Assembly: GCA_009663005.1 (NCBI GenBank)
Contig: VIGQ01002315.1
Location: 1-22,500, forward strand
Length of the DNA: 22,500 nt
From: Actinidia chinensis
Taxonomy: Eukaryota; Streptophyta; Magnoliopsida; Ericales; Actinidiaceae
Direction of reading: 5' to 3'
Position numbers and translations under genes: made by a program. Numbering within the stretch: position 1 is the first letter of the stretch; each line of letters opens with the position of its first letter. Positions 9,300 through 18,398 of this stretch are shown piece after piece. The notes beneath the pieces were generated by a model, which was not told the origin of the DNA, ran no database searches, and worked only from the letters and a program-made list of their open reading frames with translations.

Positions 9300-9333
<34 letters not shown>

Positions 9334-10099
9334 TGGATATAAAAGATGAATGGGAAAAATGCCACCAAAGTGGTGACCATTGATACGGACAAAACGTAAA
9401 AAATTCCCACAAGGATAAATAAGAATATTTAACATGTTAATATACTCAACTCACATTATCCAATGAGTACTTAGAGTACTAGAGGGAGTTAAGGACAAGT
9501 GAGCAACAGTACCTACCTTTCATGTGCATGCTACACTGCCACCACACCGTGTCGCCGGGGCGATGGCTCTATTAGAGGCGAACTTAGCCTGTAGTTGTAA
9601 TTATAGTATAAAATCTTAGTAATTTGTAATTACAAATTAAACCCCACATGTAATTTTAATTAAAGATTAACCTCCCATCTTTATTCCATCATGAAAAGTC
9701 AAGACCATTCAGCGATTAACACAGCCGGGAGCTCAATCATTAAGAAAAATAAGAGAGTTTTTGGAATTTGGCATATAGTTATTCGTGATGTGAGAGAGTG
9801 ACGCTACTTTTTAGCTACCGAGCATAACAGAAAAATTGTGCTAATTTCGGTGGAGCGAGCTCGTTGCATCCTGGAGATCGACGCTTAAAAGCCGTCGTGA
9901 AGAACCAAGAGTGACGGAGAGGAATTCTTGTTTATTTAAGGAGACAGTGTTGAACGTTGTTGGTTTCTTTTTGTTTGGGTGTTTGGGCTTTGATCAACCT
10001 TTGTTTGCTTTTATGATTTTGTTATTATCATGTTTATATAGTTTCTGTTATTTGAAGTATGTTCACTTATAAATTTAGCCAATTTACTGAATTTTATTT
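9006..10099. other. Unassigned stretch within intron 1
   Basis: This part has no counterpart in R copies A, B or D. On the plus strand a stop-free run of about 60 codons (9119-9301) includes the words KFEQGGRDEDELLKKVIKFE but has no suitable start and no recognised family. Around 9540-9600 it is GC-rich (CCACACCGTGTCGCCGGGGC). From 9840 to 9975 it has the look of a plant leader or LTR U5 segment (GAGCTCGTTGCATCCTGGAG), then becomes T-rich. It may be a second, older insertion in intron 1. I cannot place its ends. Confidence 0.3.
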
Positions 10100-10229
10100 A
10101 ACACACTTTCTTTGCTCAACTTTACTTATCTTTTTCTCATAATATAAAAGAAGAAAAAAACTATCACTTTATTTGGTCACCCCATACTGAAAGGGGTTAT
10201 CCAAAAGATACATGTTCATTCTATATAAT
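10100..10229 (+). repeat. R repeat, copy C, segment 2 (left of LTR)
   Basis: TTTCTTTGCTCAACTTTACT followed by TATCTTTTTCTC and AACTATCACTTTATTTGGTC matches 4460-4585 of copy B and 995-1115 of copy A. The match stops at TATATAAT (10229), exactly where the LTR begins, and resumes at 11801. Confidence 0.75.
10225..10229. repeat. Target-site duplication, left copy (ATAAT)
   Basis: This 5-bp direct repeat is matched at 11801-11805 on the far side of the LTR. Both copies are intact, suggesting the insertion is younger than most of the decay around it. Confidence 0.75.
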
Positions 10230-10468
10230 TGGTGGAATAATTGGTGTTCACACTAACTTTGAGCAAATTTAAGTGGGACTTCATTATCCTTTTTAGGGGT
10301 TCAAGGTTGCTTTGTGTGTCCTCCTGAGGAGATCAAGAATAAGCATTTTTTATTCAAATCCATGGAAGTTGAATAAAATAATGGCTTCCAAAGTAGGTTA
10401 CCATGAGTATGATTTTGGGTGAAACCAAAGGTTTGTTCCCCCATTAATTTTATGAAAAGTGATGGGTC

Positions 10469-10478
10469 TATATAAAAG
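10469..10478 (+). promoter_or_regulatory. Upstream TATA-like box in LTR
   Basis: TATATAAAAG is a near-consensus plant TATA box within the LTR, about 60 bp before the tandem duplication. The downstream box at 10956 is the alternative. Confidence 0.35.
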
Positions 10479-10528
10479 CCTAAGTTTGGGTTAAGGGTTT
10501 GGGCCCAAAGGGCACTCCATTTGTGAAA

Positions 10529-10952
10529 GGTCGGCTAGCTCGGTTCGGTGTGGGTGTGGGCCTATTAATAATAATTTTTAGTTTTGAATTTTAAAATTCA
10601 AATTCACCGTTGTTGTATTCCATTAAGGCCGCGTTTTGGATTGGTAAAGAGTTGCAACTCTTTCTAAGGGTGAGTTGGCTGGGAACTGTTGCAAAGGGGT
10701 GCGAATTTTTTTATGGTTCTTTTTTTAGACCAATTACCCCAACCGGCTCGAGCTCAGTTCGGTGTCAATATGGGTATAAATTATGATATTAAATAGGTTT
10801 GGGCATATTTAATAATTAATTTTTAGTTTAAATTTAAAAATTAAATCAATCATTGTAAAACTTCCATTTAAGGCCGGGTTGGCTTAGTGAAGAGTTGTAC
10901 TCCTCCTAAGGGTGGTTGGCTGTCGGTACCTTTTCGAAAGGGTACGGATTTT
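10529..10952 (+). repeat. Tandem duplication in LTR U3, period about 210 bp
   Basis: Unit 1 (about 10529-10741) and unit 2 (about 10742-10952) share GGCTNGAGCTC/GTTCGGTGT at the start, an AATAATTTTTAG then TTTAAAATTCAAAT core, CCATTTAAGGCCG, AAGAGTTG..ACTC, CTAAGGGTG.GTTGGCTG, and a closing AAAGGGGTGCG/AAAGGGTACGG. Unit 1 contains the exact 18-bp palindrome AAAGAGTTGCAACTCTTT (10646-10663). Unit 2 contains an imperfect palindrome around CCTTTTCGAAAGG (10924-10947). Tandem units just upstream of a TATA box are typical of retrotransposon U3 enhancers; enhancer activity is inferred. Confidence 0.75.
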
Positions 10953-10955
10953 TTT

Positions 10956-10963
10956 TATATATA
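10956..10963 (+). promoter_or_regulatory. TATA box of LTR downstream of tandem units
   Basis: TATATATA follows the second tandem unit directly. The DNA after it (CTTCCCCTTTGTTAAACACA) looks like a transcript leader. This would put the U3/R border near 10990 and leave an R-U5 part of about 0.8 kb. Confidence 0.45.
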
Positions 10964-11800
10964 GAAAAACTTCCCCTTTGTTAAACACACGAAGAAACAA
11001 AAGTTATCTTTCTCTGTTCTTTTCTTTCTCAGACGAAGATGATAGTGTGCCCAAATTATTTTTATGGTGATCTTTATGAATAAAATTCTGCGAAATTTTG
11101 ATATTATCCAGCGATTGTTCCAGAAGGTATAAATGATTCAAGTGTTCGACATTGTTCCCAGATTCTCACGCAAATATACTGTATAGGTTTCAGTTAATTG
11201 AGTTCGTTTGATTACAGAATACATTCTGTTTGGATATGTGTATAAAGAATTTCTCTGAAAATCTTCTACTTTATTACGTGTTATTGTATGGATTCTAGTG
11301 TAAAAATTCTACAGTTTGGTAGCCTATTTTCTATATAAAAAAATAAAAAAAAAAATTATCGGTTATTTATGATCATGCATTATTGATTTATCAGAAACGA
11401 TATAAGTTTCTGGTATGGAATTAAGTCATAATTCAGTATAGAATAGACAAAAATCATCTTGATTATCATTTCATATCCACATTCATATGCTACCTGAGAG
11501 AAGAGATAGATTCTAAAATTTGCATCCGCTGGGACCCAAATATTGTAGTGTACTTGTTTTGTGTCATCTCATTTTATCTTGGAGGTAGATGCCGTTAGAA
11601 TCATGAGCACTGTGTGGGGGGAGGATCTGTCTTAAGGAAAGAGTGTCAAACACTCGACTGATAAACATTTATTAATTATTTGCATGTTATGTATAGCTAT
11701 GGTATATAATTTTACATATAATATTGAAATTTATAAATTATTTTTCACATTATTATTAATTTTCTTAATGTAAATCATGTTTCGGTAAAAATTTTCAACA

Positions 11801-11805
11801 ATAAT
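11801..11805. repeat. Target-site duplication, right copy (ATAAT)
   Basis: It follows the terminal CAACA of the LTR directly and is continuous with AACTTTGGGTGACTTAAATA, which aligns with AACGTGTGTGGTTAAATA after the empty site in copy B. Confidence 0.75.
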
Positions 11806-12360
11806 AACTTTGGGTGACTTAAATAAGTAATGTGAGGACTTAACACTTTAAGAAATTTCATATATTTTCGTAATTCTTTTGATTGCAAGTACATTTTTAA
11901 ATAATTTAATATATAGGTATATGGAATATGCAAATAAATATTCAAAACGTGTTCCTGTAATGTACCCTAATTAATTGGAATAAAAATATAAATATTCCAA
12001 TATTTAGGTTTACGAAGAAGCGGAATTTAGCACCCGCCCATAGTACTCGTACCCCATAACAAAAAACATAGTCGAGAGGGGTTGTTGGTGCTTGACCAAG
12101 GTATTAGTTTAGTGCTGCTCCAATGAGGGATGTATAAGTTTTCAACATGCTGGAAGATTGTGGGTACATGGCAATGCCAAGAACCCTTAATGTGTCCCCA
12201 AGGAATTGTGTGTCATGGCAAGGGTGTGTCTGATGTGGTAATGGTGTGTAGAATGGATTAGAGGAGGTGGACAACGTACCTAAAACTTCTTCGCTGAATG
12301 ATCATATTTGTTTTGAAAAGAGTGTCATTTCATCAACATAAAATAAAAAAAACAAAAAAC
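11801..12360 (+). repeat. R repeat, copy C, segment 3 (right of LTR)
   Basis: GACTTAAATAAGTAATGTG, CATATATTTTCGTAATTC, AGTACTCGTACCCCATAAC and GTGCTTGACCAAGGTATTAG match 4590-4890 of copy B and 1130-1430 of copy A. GCCAAGAACCCTTAATGTGT, GAGGAGGTGGACAACGTACC and GAAAAGAGTGTCATTT match 4930-5055 and 1478-1640. Similarity fades after about 12360, so the TATA box and leader of copy B are not found here. Confidence 0.78.
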
Positions 12361-12601
12361 ACAGTTTACATAATAGCTATTGTATTGTGGTTCTTAACCA
12401 ATTTGATCATGTGACATAATTGTAGCCAACTTCTTCACAAATCCATTTACCTCGAGGCAAATATGAATTTTCAGTATATATAAAAGAAAGAAATTTTATC
12501 CTCGAAACCATTTCGCAATCAGTGACATGAAAAACACGATGTTTTGTACTTATTGTTTTTACTAGAAAAGGCCATAGGAATTATTAGTGACTTTGTATAT
12601 T

Positions 12602-12615
12602 CCCGTGCCCACGGG
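12602..12615. repeat. Short perfect hairpin CCCGTGCCCACGGG
   Basis: A six-base stem (CCCGTG/CACGGG) with a two-base loop overlaps an alternative stem TGCCC/GGGCA at 12606-12617. GC-rich hairpins of this kind lie near the ends of some plant Helitrons, and on the minus strand a CTAG lies about 45 bases beyond it. That spacing is too long for the standard Helitron end, so only the hairpin is claimed. Confidence 0.4.
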
Positions 12616-12819
12616 CAGTACATGAAAAAAATCGTTTTAGGCGTACTGTAGACTTGTTAGAACTAAAAAACACAAATAAATATAAATATCAGATAAAGTA
12701 GATATTTACATGCAATATGAAGAAATTATGCTAGAAATTACAACATTTAAAAATGTTTTGCTAATTTGGGAGAAATTGATGGACACAGACAGATGTGTTT
12801 AGTTTTTGGTGCGACCCAC

Positions 12820-12839
12820 TACCCCTTCTTTAAGGGGTA
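12820..12839. repeat. Short perfect hairpin, 8-bp stem
   Basis: TACCCCTT and AAGGGGTA form a perfect stem around a CTTT loop, followed by an A-run. In bacteria this would suggest a terminator, but the context here is plant intron, so it is reported as an inverted repeat only. Confidence 0.5.
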
Positions 12840-13125
12840 AAAAAATAAAGTGCAGATTTAGGGGGTTTGTCAATTGGAGTAAGAACAGATGTGAGTCTCA
12901 CCCTTTGAGCGACACGCCCAAAACAATAAGTGATTGATCGTTTTGAGTAAGGGGAGGAAAACATACTCTCAGGTGAAATCTCAGCCGGTTGGATAACTGT
13001 AAATGGATTTCAACCGTATATATGCGAGAAAAATAATTTGAACTTCACATGAATTATGATTTATAATATAGATGTATTAAAAGGTAGGTTGACAAATTTT
13101 GAAACTTTAGAACACCGATCCCAGT

Positions 13126-13214
13126 ATTTGGTTATCTATCCCGGCTATATGTATTCTCAGTCCCACAAATACTTTGCTTATCTATCCAACTAATTGTTTC
13201 TCCGTCCCACAAAT
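13126..13214 (+). repeat. Direct duplication, period about 46 bp
   Basis: TTGGTTATCTATCCCGGCTA followed by ..TCTCAGTCCCACAAATA recurs as TTGCTTATCTATCCAACTAA followed by ..TCTCCGTCCCACAAATA. Two units are visible. Confidence 0.6.
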
Positions 13215-14446
13215 AAATGAATCAGGGTTTAAGACTTAGTAGCCCAAGGAGAGCGTAGGGGAAGAGTAGAAGAGTATTTACCATTGATACGGCCATGGGG
13301 AACTCCAACCATAACTTGCTCTGAACAAATAAATTTGTAACATGATATAATATGAGAATATAAGACATAAATGTTTTTAAAATTTTTAAATATCTTCATT
13401 ATTTCGGTTGAATTGTGAATGAATTGGAAATCTATTGAATTATCAAATGATTGAGATCTTATCTGAGACTATTTTTTATTCAAAAAAATATCACTCTTTT
13501 TCTCAAATGTGAGACCTACATAGGTTTGATCAATAGCAAAAAATATCTAAAATACGGCATATTTTTAGTCAATGAATCATTTTTAGTGGGACCTACAAAA
13601 AAACAACAACCTCTAACACACCCAATTTCCCCTTATTTACCTAAATTACGCAACACTTCAAAATCATTATATTTTTTAATTTGTTCTCGATTTTTTTAGC
13701 AATGATCTATTCTGTATATGTATGCATGTATCATTTATAGTGTTTATATCGTATCTGTTTTTTAGATGTAAAACCTTAACAAGTACGCCTAAAAGGAAGT
13801 TTTGTTTAGAGTAGGGTAGTACCTGTGAACAGATAATATTTACTAATTAATATAATGATAACTCTCGGTCTAAGCCATAAGATAGCCCAAGGGGAGTGAG
13901 AAAAAGCAATGTTTCCACCCCTTTAGAAAATTGAGAGCAACTCCCACCCTTGTGCACAATTTCATTCGTCTATTCAAATTGATTGAAAAAGGGGGTACGA
14001 AAAAACAGACTCAGTACTTTCACGATTTTACCCACACTAAATCAACGGAGGGAGACCAAATTCATCATCAAATCAAGGATGAAACACATCCTTCGTCAAA
14101 CGTACTTTTACTCAAATGATATGCAACTTTTAAATGGTGAGGATTAGAGGGTTTTTCACCAATCAAGTCTCGTTTTTCGAATAGTTGAAAATTTGTTAGA
14201 AGATAAAAGAGTAAAGAAATTGTTAGTTTTAGAATCAGATATCAAACGTTTTTATCCCAAATTTTCACTCTAATCCGACTAAAGAAAGTGTAAAAATGGA
14301 GAGATGTGTAACTTTTTCCTATTATGGAGAAAACCCACATTCAAAAATATGAATGCGTAATTAGTAATAAAATAAGGGGGTGACCTTATTTTCTTAAAAA
14401 AACATTTTCTCAGTCTCTATTTATATAAAATTACAAGTACTCTTGG

Positions 14447-14669
14447 CATTGTGTGAAAAGCATTACTAGTTGAAATGGAAGGGTAATTTTGTAACTTTTA
14501 ACAGAATCAGTTGGTTCGTTTTTAAATGAGTTTTGCAAAAATACAAAAGTTAATTTTTGCATTGTGTTGAAATCATATACTAATGGTTACAATGGACGGG
14601 TAATTTTGTAAACTTTTCAACAGAAATTTTAGTTTGGGTTTAATTTTTAAATCAGTTTGCAAAAAAAAT
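14447..14669 (+). repeat. Tandem duplication, period about 113 bp
   Basis: Unit 1 (14447-14559) and unit 2 (14560-14669) share CATTGTGTGAAA/CATTGTGTTGAAA, ACTAGTTGAAATGGAAGGGT/ACTAATGGTTACAATGGACG, GGTAATTTTGTAA, CTTTT.AACAGAA and TTTTTAAAT.AGTTT.GCAAAAA. The units differ by several substitutions and indels, so the duplication is not recent. Confidence 0.75.
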
Positions 14670-15430
14670 GTATGGGTTATTAGCCTTCGCAATTGCTTTC
14701 GTAGGAAATTTTAAAAAAAATATTTTAAAAAATTGTTTTTTTAAAATACTTCTTCAAAGTATTAATAATCATTATGCTAAAATATCATAATATAAAAAAT
14801 AAAAAAATTAAAAAAAACTAAGTTTGATCATGAGAACAATTAATCCTATAGTTTCATTGTAACAAATATTAACTATATAGTTTTAATTAATAAAATTTAA
14901 ACTTAGTTAATCTCCGTTTACTAAATGCTAAGGAAATCGATGGTTTTTACTTCAAATGTATGGACACGACTTCGTTAAAAGCTATCTCTTTTAAAGCCCT
15001 TATTGAACTAGTTAACAATGCAAATTAGAAGTTTGAGTGTTGTATTTGTATTAAACAGATCAAATTTGTAGATAATTATATGCCCTTTTTATAGAGAATG
15101 GTTTAATTAGGTTTGATTGTTAAAATGATAAACCTTATACTATATGGTTTAGAGCATTTTGGGGCGAACTAGTTAGTTCGTTAACCTTAGTTGGATGGAG
15201 ACAAAAGAAAACTTTAAAATTGTTACTAATAAAACTATATGTTTTGATTATTAAAACATAATGTCTAATTTGTTCTCTAGTTAAATAGTAGAGTTTTTTT
15301 TTAAATGTAATTCTCGCTATAAAAAAATAAATTCTAAAAAATTCATTCCGCAAAATTAATTCCAAATAACCAACATCATCTTGGGATACGAGGAGAGTGC
15401 AAAAAATAAATTAGGATTTGGAGGGAATAC

Positions 15431-15904
15431 CCATCCGCTTGATTTTGCAAAACCATCCCAGCCATATCGAAACTCTTTGAGCGCCGCCACTCCGTCCTTC
15501 GTCTCTCCGACGAATCCTTTTCTCCAGATCTCTCGCCTGCTGCTCTTCAATCTCCAGGTCCACATCGTTTAAAACACCGTCAAAAATGAAGTGATCCGCC
15601 TTCTACATGATCCAGAATCGTTCTGGCCTCGAAGAGGCAAGAATTGAAGATGAGTAATATTCCGAGAACACGATCACCGACATCAGGGTAGTTGATCGCT
15701 CTAGGTAAATCGGAATTGATGTCCTCTGCCTCCTGATCTCGTCGTCGTCTCGGAAGGTTTGAAATCCGGGCGGATCAGGGCGTGGTTTAGAGGTGATAGG
15801 TGAATTTTTTCGGGTGTCAGAGCCTCGAAAGCTCAGGAAAATGTCGTGTGAATTGATTTGAGCTGGAGATGGAGGCCTTGGGTGGGTTTCGATTGGAGTG
15901 CCAT
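15431..15904 (-). pseudogene. TNL exon 1: TIR domain, frameshifted
   Basis: The TIR domain of plant TNLs is an NADase and signalling module at the receptor's N terminus. On the minus strand an ATG (15904-15902) follows a CT-rich leader and opens MALQSKPTQ. A serine-rich stretch follows in another frame, then HDIFLSFRGSDTRKN (15846-15802), the classic first TIR motif. Next come GFQTFRDDDEIRR (about 15766-15727) and SVIVFSEYYSSS (15683-15648), matching the second and third TIR motifs. NDVDL (about 15570) fits the 'V.PVFY.VDPS' position, and DMAGMVLQNQADG closes the domain at 15468-15431. The 474-bp length and the donor at the end match TNL first exons. At least five frameshifts and an in-frame TAG interrupt it. 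Whether the catalytic glutamate (in the WC.DEL region of intact TIRs) survives cannot be told, because that region is garbled. Confidence 0.88.
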
Positions 15905-16030
15905 TGAAGAAAACACACAGAGAGCGAGAGGAGAGAGAGCAGAGAAGAGAGAGAACAGAGATGGAAGTTGTGAAGAGAAGTGAGATTTTTGGTACTGGAG
16001 AGAGAGGGAATCCGCGTTTGATGATATAAG
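15905..16030 (-). promoter_or_regulatory. TNL 5' leader and TATA-like box
   Basis: Upstream of the ATG the minus strand carries a CT-rich leader (TCTCTCTTCTCTGCTCTCTC and similar) typical of plant 5' UTRs. CTTATATCATC at about 16030-16021 is a possible TATA box roughly 120 bp before the start codon. A 14-base homopolymer lies just beyond it. No further promoter elements are claimed. Confidence 0.45.
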
Positions 16031-16035
16031 AGATT

Positions 16036-16049
16036 CCCCCCCCCCCCCC
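16036..16049. repeat. C14 homopolymer (G14 on the TNL strand)
   Basis: Fourteen consecutive C bases sit immediately upstream of the TATA-like box of the TNL pseudogene. Such runs are unstable in replication and in sequencing, so the exact length is doubtful. Confidence 0.6.
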
Positions 16050-17404
16050 AACAAAGTAGGGAATTACAATTTTAGAGCAAAATAATCGTTACAGTTTTCA
16101 AGTTTTATCTCTTTATTATATACATTTATTTTTTGTTTTTGGTTGAAAATATTATTATTAAAAAATAAACAAAAAAATCGTATTTTTTTTTTTTAAAATT
16201 CTTAAAAAATTAAAAATTAATTTAAACCTTGTAAAATAAAATAATAGCAAGTTGCACTTTGGTTAAGTCAAGACAACAGCGAAAATAATCGCAAAAGGCA
16301 CTTGCTTTCATTCAATGCCAACAAGGGAACCGCGGGAATATATGTCTAGACAAGATACAGGGAAAAATTTTGCCATTTTGGCGGGTTATTTTTCCCCATA
16401 TTAAAATTAGATTTGTATAGCAATTCAGCGGTTTTAAACATAATAACATCGTTGAGGGAATGACCTTTAAAATTAATATATTACTTGGTCAATTGGACAT
16501 TCTCTCCTTATTCCACTAAACGACGCAAGTTGTGAAATGAAAAAACGAGACACTTTTTTATTGCGCAAACGGTGTGGTGTTTAAGTCAAAAGCGTTAAAG
16601 CGTGCCGTGACCAGGTAATTAAAAATTATTTTGTTTTAATTAGTAGAAGAGTAACCTCCCAATAGTAGGAACATATCAATGCCGTATAAATTTGGAAGTA
16701 TATGATTATATCCACAGGGAGTAGAAATGCAAGATTAAAGCTCCGATAACCACCAAATTTTTCGATTTTTTTTTTTAAATTTTTTGCCTTAAAATAAGCA
16801 AAAAACCCATCAACATGATTTTTGCTTTTTGTTGTTTTTGTTTTTGTTTTTTAACTTAAGTTTAGCTAAATTAAGGCACAAAAGGAAAAAAAAATATAAA
16901 AAATCTTGCTTTTGATCACAGCTAAAAAAAAAAATTGATTTTTTAAGCATTACCCAAATGGAGCCTAGTTTTTGTTTGTAATAAGTCAAGAAATTATAAA
17001 AAGGATGGTTTTGATAGTTTGCGAAACTTTGTAGATGAAATGTAACTATAAATGTAAAAATGGTATGGTCCAAGGTATATAGTCTTTCTTTAATTTAGAT
17101 GTCACTCTTTTCTCTTGATGTCCTGATCAAATTCAAGACACAATTAAGATTGGTTTAAAGGATTTTGCAATGAAATATCGCTTTTTATCAAATATGTGTT
17201 TATGGGATCGTTCATATGGCTTTGTACAATGTTCAAAACACCTAAGTGATATTGTAATGTTTATTTTTTGTTTTTATATTTAACCGAAAATAAAAACTGT
17301 TTGTGTGTTGTATTTATAATTGTAAACAGACAAAAAATTATTACACTCCTTTTTCTCTTAAAATGTGAAACAAAAAAAGGTGTTTTGTTTGAATACAAAA
17401 TTTT
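16050..17404. other. Unassigned AT-rich DNA upstream of the TNL pseudogene
   Basis: No gene or clear mobile element is visible. Long A and T runs dominate at 16100-16230, 16760-16960 and 17260-17340. A small GC-richer patch at 16280-16350 contains CCGCGGGAATATATGTCTAG. This interval would include the distal promoter of the TNL pseudogene. The open frame at 16810-17073 (minus) is a Lys/Asn/Phe-rich by-product of the A/T runs. Confidence 0.35.
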
Positions 17405-17590
17405 TTCATCCACATCCCTCTATCCAACCCTCATCCACCACCTCCCCCACCACCGCACTACCACCACCGCCACCACCTCCTCCTCCACCGCCACCGATGC
17501 TTCCAACACCACCTCATTTACAATCTCTGTCTCCCCCACCATCACCACCACACCCACCACCCTCCTCTATGATATAGTCTCCACCACCAC
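17405..17590 (+). repeat. CCA/CCACC-rich low-complexity tract
   Basis: The plus strand is rich in CCACCACC, CCTCCTCC and CCACCGCC, ending in CACCACCACGACAATAC. Two overlapping frames stay open: one is Pro-rich (nine or more consecutive Pro) and one Thr-rich. Both follow from the trinucleotide bias. The DNA around it is nearly pure AT, without exon features, so an expanded microsatellite is more likely than an extensin-like exon. Confidence 0.55.
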
Positions 17591-18398
17591 GACAATACTT
17601 TTTAAAATAATTTAAAAAAAAAAGTAAATACATATATTTTTGTATTTAAATAGTTTAAACAAAGGTGAATACCACAATATCTTTTTAGTTCTGTTTTAAA
17701 ATAAAACAAAACTAATACATAAACAAACACAAAAAACGAAAAGGATAATATTACCAAAAGTCCTCTTAGAGTACAGGGGATCCAAGCAATTACATTGTAC
17801 CCAAATGTACTGTTGACAAATAATAAAAATGGTAGTACAATTCTAATTTTATTGTAAGAAACGTACCGACCTATAAAATAAGCAGTGAATACCATTAAAG
17901 AGGAGAGAAGAAGTCAATTCATTTTAAGATTTGGAAGAAAACATAGTTCTTGGACAAGCCATGGGTGAGAAAAACTCAAACACACATGCATTACTAGCAT
18001 TAAAAACTAAAGTAATTAACAACAAGAAGGGAAGAGAATGATAGTCAATAGAAAATCAAAATCCAATTAAAATTTAAGTAAATTTACAACCATTTGAATT
18101 GTAGCAAAGTAGAACAAGAATTACAAGTTTTTTAACTCTAAAAACAAGTGATCTTCTTCTTCCTTCCCACTCTCTTCAAGCTATGACTAGAAATATATTT
18201 TTGAATTCAGAATTGAAAAAAGTTAAGTAGTTAGAAAGAGAGATTTAATTCTTCAAGACTAAGAATTCTATCAACAAATTCTTAACTTGGTTTTAAGCCT
18301 TCATATATGGGAGTCCTCCATACTTGGAAGATGCAGGGTGAAAGGACCCAAACACATTGAAAGACAACCTTATATGTTGACTTTGAGGGTTCGCAACC
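17591..18398. other. Unassigned AT-rich stretch
   Basis: I see no recognised gene. The only open frame of note (17602-17895, minus) encodes an aromatic, hydrophobic product without a recognisable motif, probably by chance. Around 18170-18300 the sequence is TC-rich with a repeated AAGACTAAGAATTCTATCAA style. Confidence 0.3.

Larger units (their letters stand above)
10230..11800 (+). mobile_element. Solo LTR of an LTR retrotransposon (1571 bp)
   Basis: The element starts TGGTGGAA and ends TTTTCAACA, giving the TG...CA termini and short imperfect inverted ends typical of LTRs. It is flanked by the direct repeat ATAAT (10225-10229 and 11801-11805). The flanking DNA is R copy C; in copy B the corresponding site is uninterrupted (ATTAT at 4578-4582 followed by AACGTG), which fixes both ends. 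Inside are a tandem repeat of about 210 bp (10529-10952), TATA boxes at 10469 and 10956, and a possible AATAAA near 11080. No gag, integrase or reverse transcriptase sequence, primer-binding site or polypurine tract adjoins it, so it is a solo LTR left after recombination between two LTRs. Superfamily is not determined; a Copia-type LTR is my guess from its style. The plus orientation comes from the TATA boxes. Confidence 0.82.
12361..15427. other. Unassigned AT-rich part of intron 1
   Basis: No coding frame is supported. Open frames at 13451-13699 and 13931-14119 lack domain character and are typical chance ORFs in such DNA. The stretch contains two short hairpins (12602, 12820), short tandem repeats (13126-13214, 14447-14669) and long A/T runs at 14690-14900. 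The phrase TAGCCCAAGG.GAG occurs at 13239 and again at 13885, suggesting a small dispersed repeat. Close to the exon 1 donor (15340-15430) it resembles the intron side of the second TIR fragment (7130-7211). Confidence 0.4.
8778..15430 (-). other. TNL intron 1, expanded to about 6.65 kb
   Basis: The donor is GCGGATGG|GTATTC (GT at 15430-15429) and the acceptor is GCTTTAG (AG at 8779-8778). Joining the exons keeps the TNL sense D-G-x-E-A-K-F-I across the junction, with one base lost. The interval contains pieces of R copy C, a solo LTR and long unassigned AT-rich DNA. TNL first introns are often a few hundred bases, so most of this length is presumably later insertion. Both splice sites and the exon order support a single pseudogene, but a rearrangement within this long interval cannot be excluded. 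Confidence 0.65.

Noticed and set aside
12820..12839. Perfect stem-loop followed by an A-run, resembling a bacterial terminator.
   Set aside because: The window has plant gene structure and the element lies within an intron, so a rho-independent terminator makes no sense here.
9375..13292. Shared ACCATTGATACGG at 9375 and 13280 as an element boundary.
   Set aside because: The match is only 13 bases and the flanks do not align, so no repeat can be claimed.
17268..17615. Pro-rich or Thr-rich frames that could suggest an extensin or cell-wall protein.
   Set aside because: Both frames are by-products of a CCA-rich microsatellite, and there are no signal peptide, regular SPPPP units or exon features.
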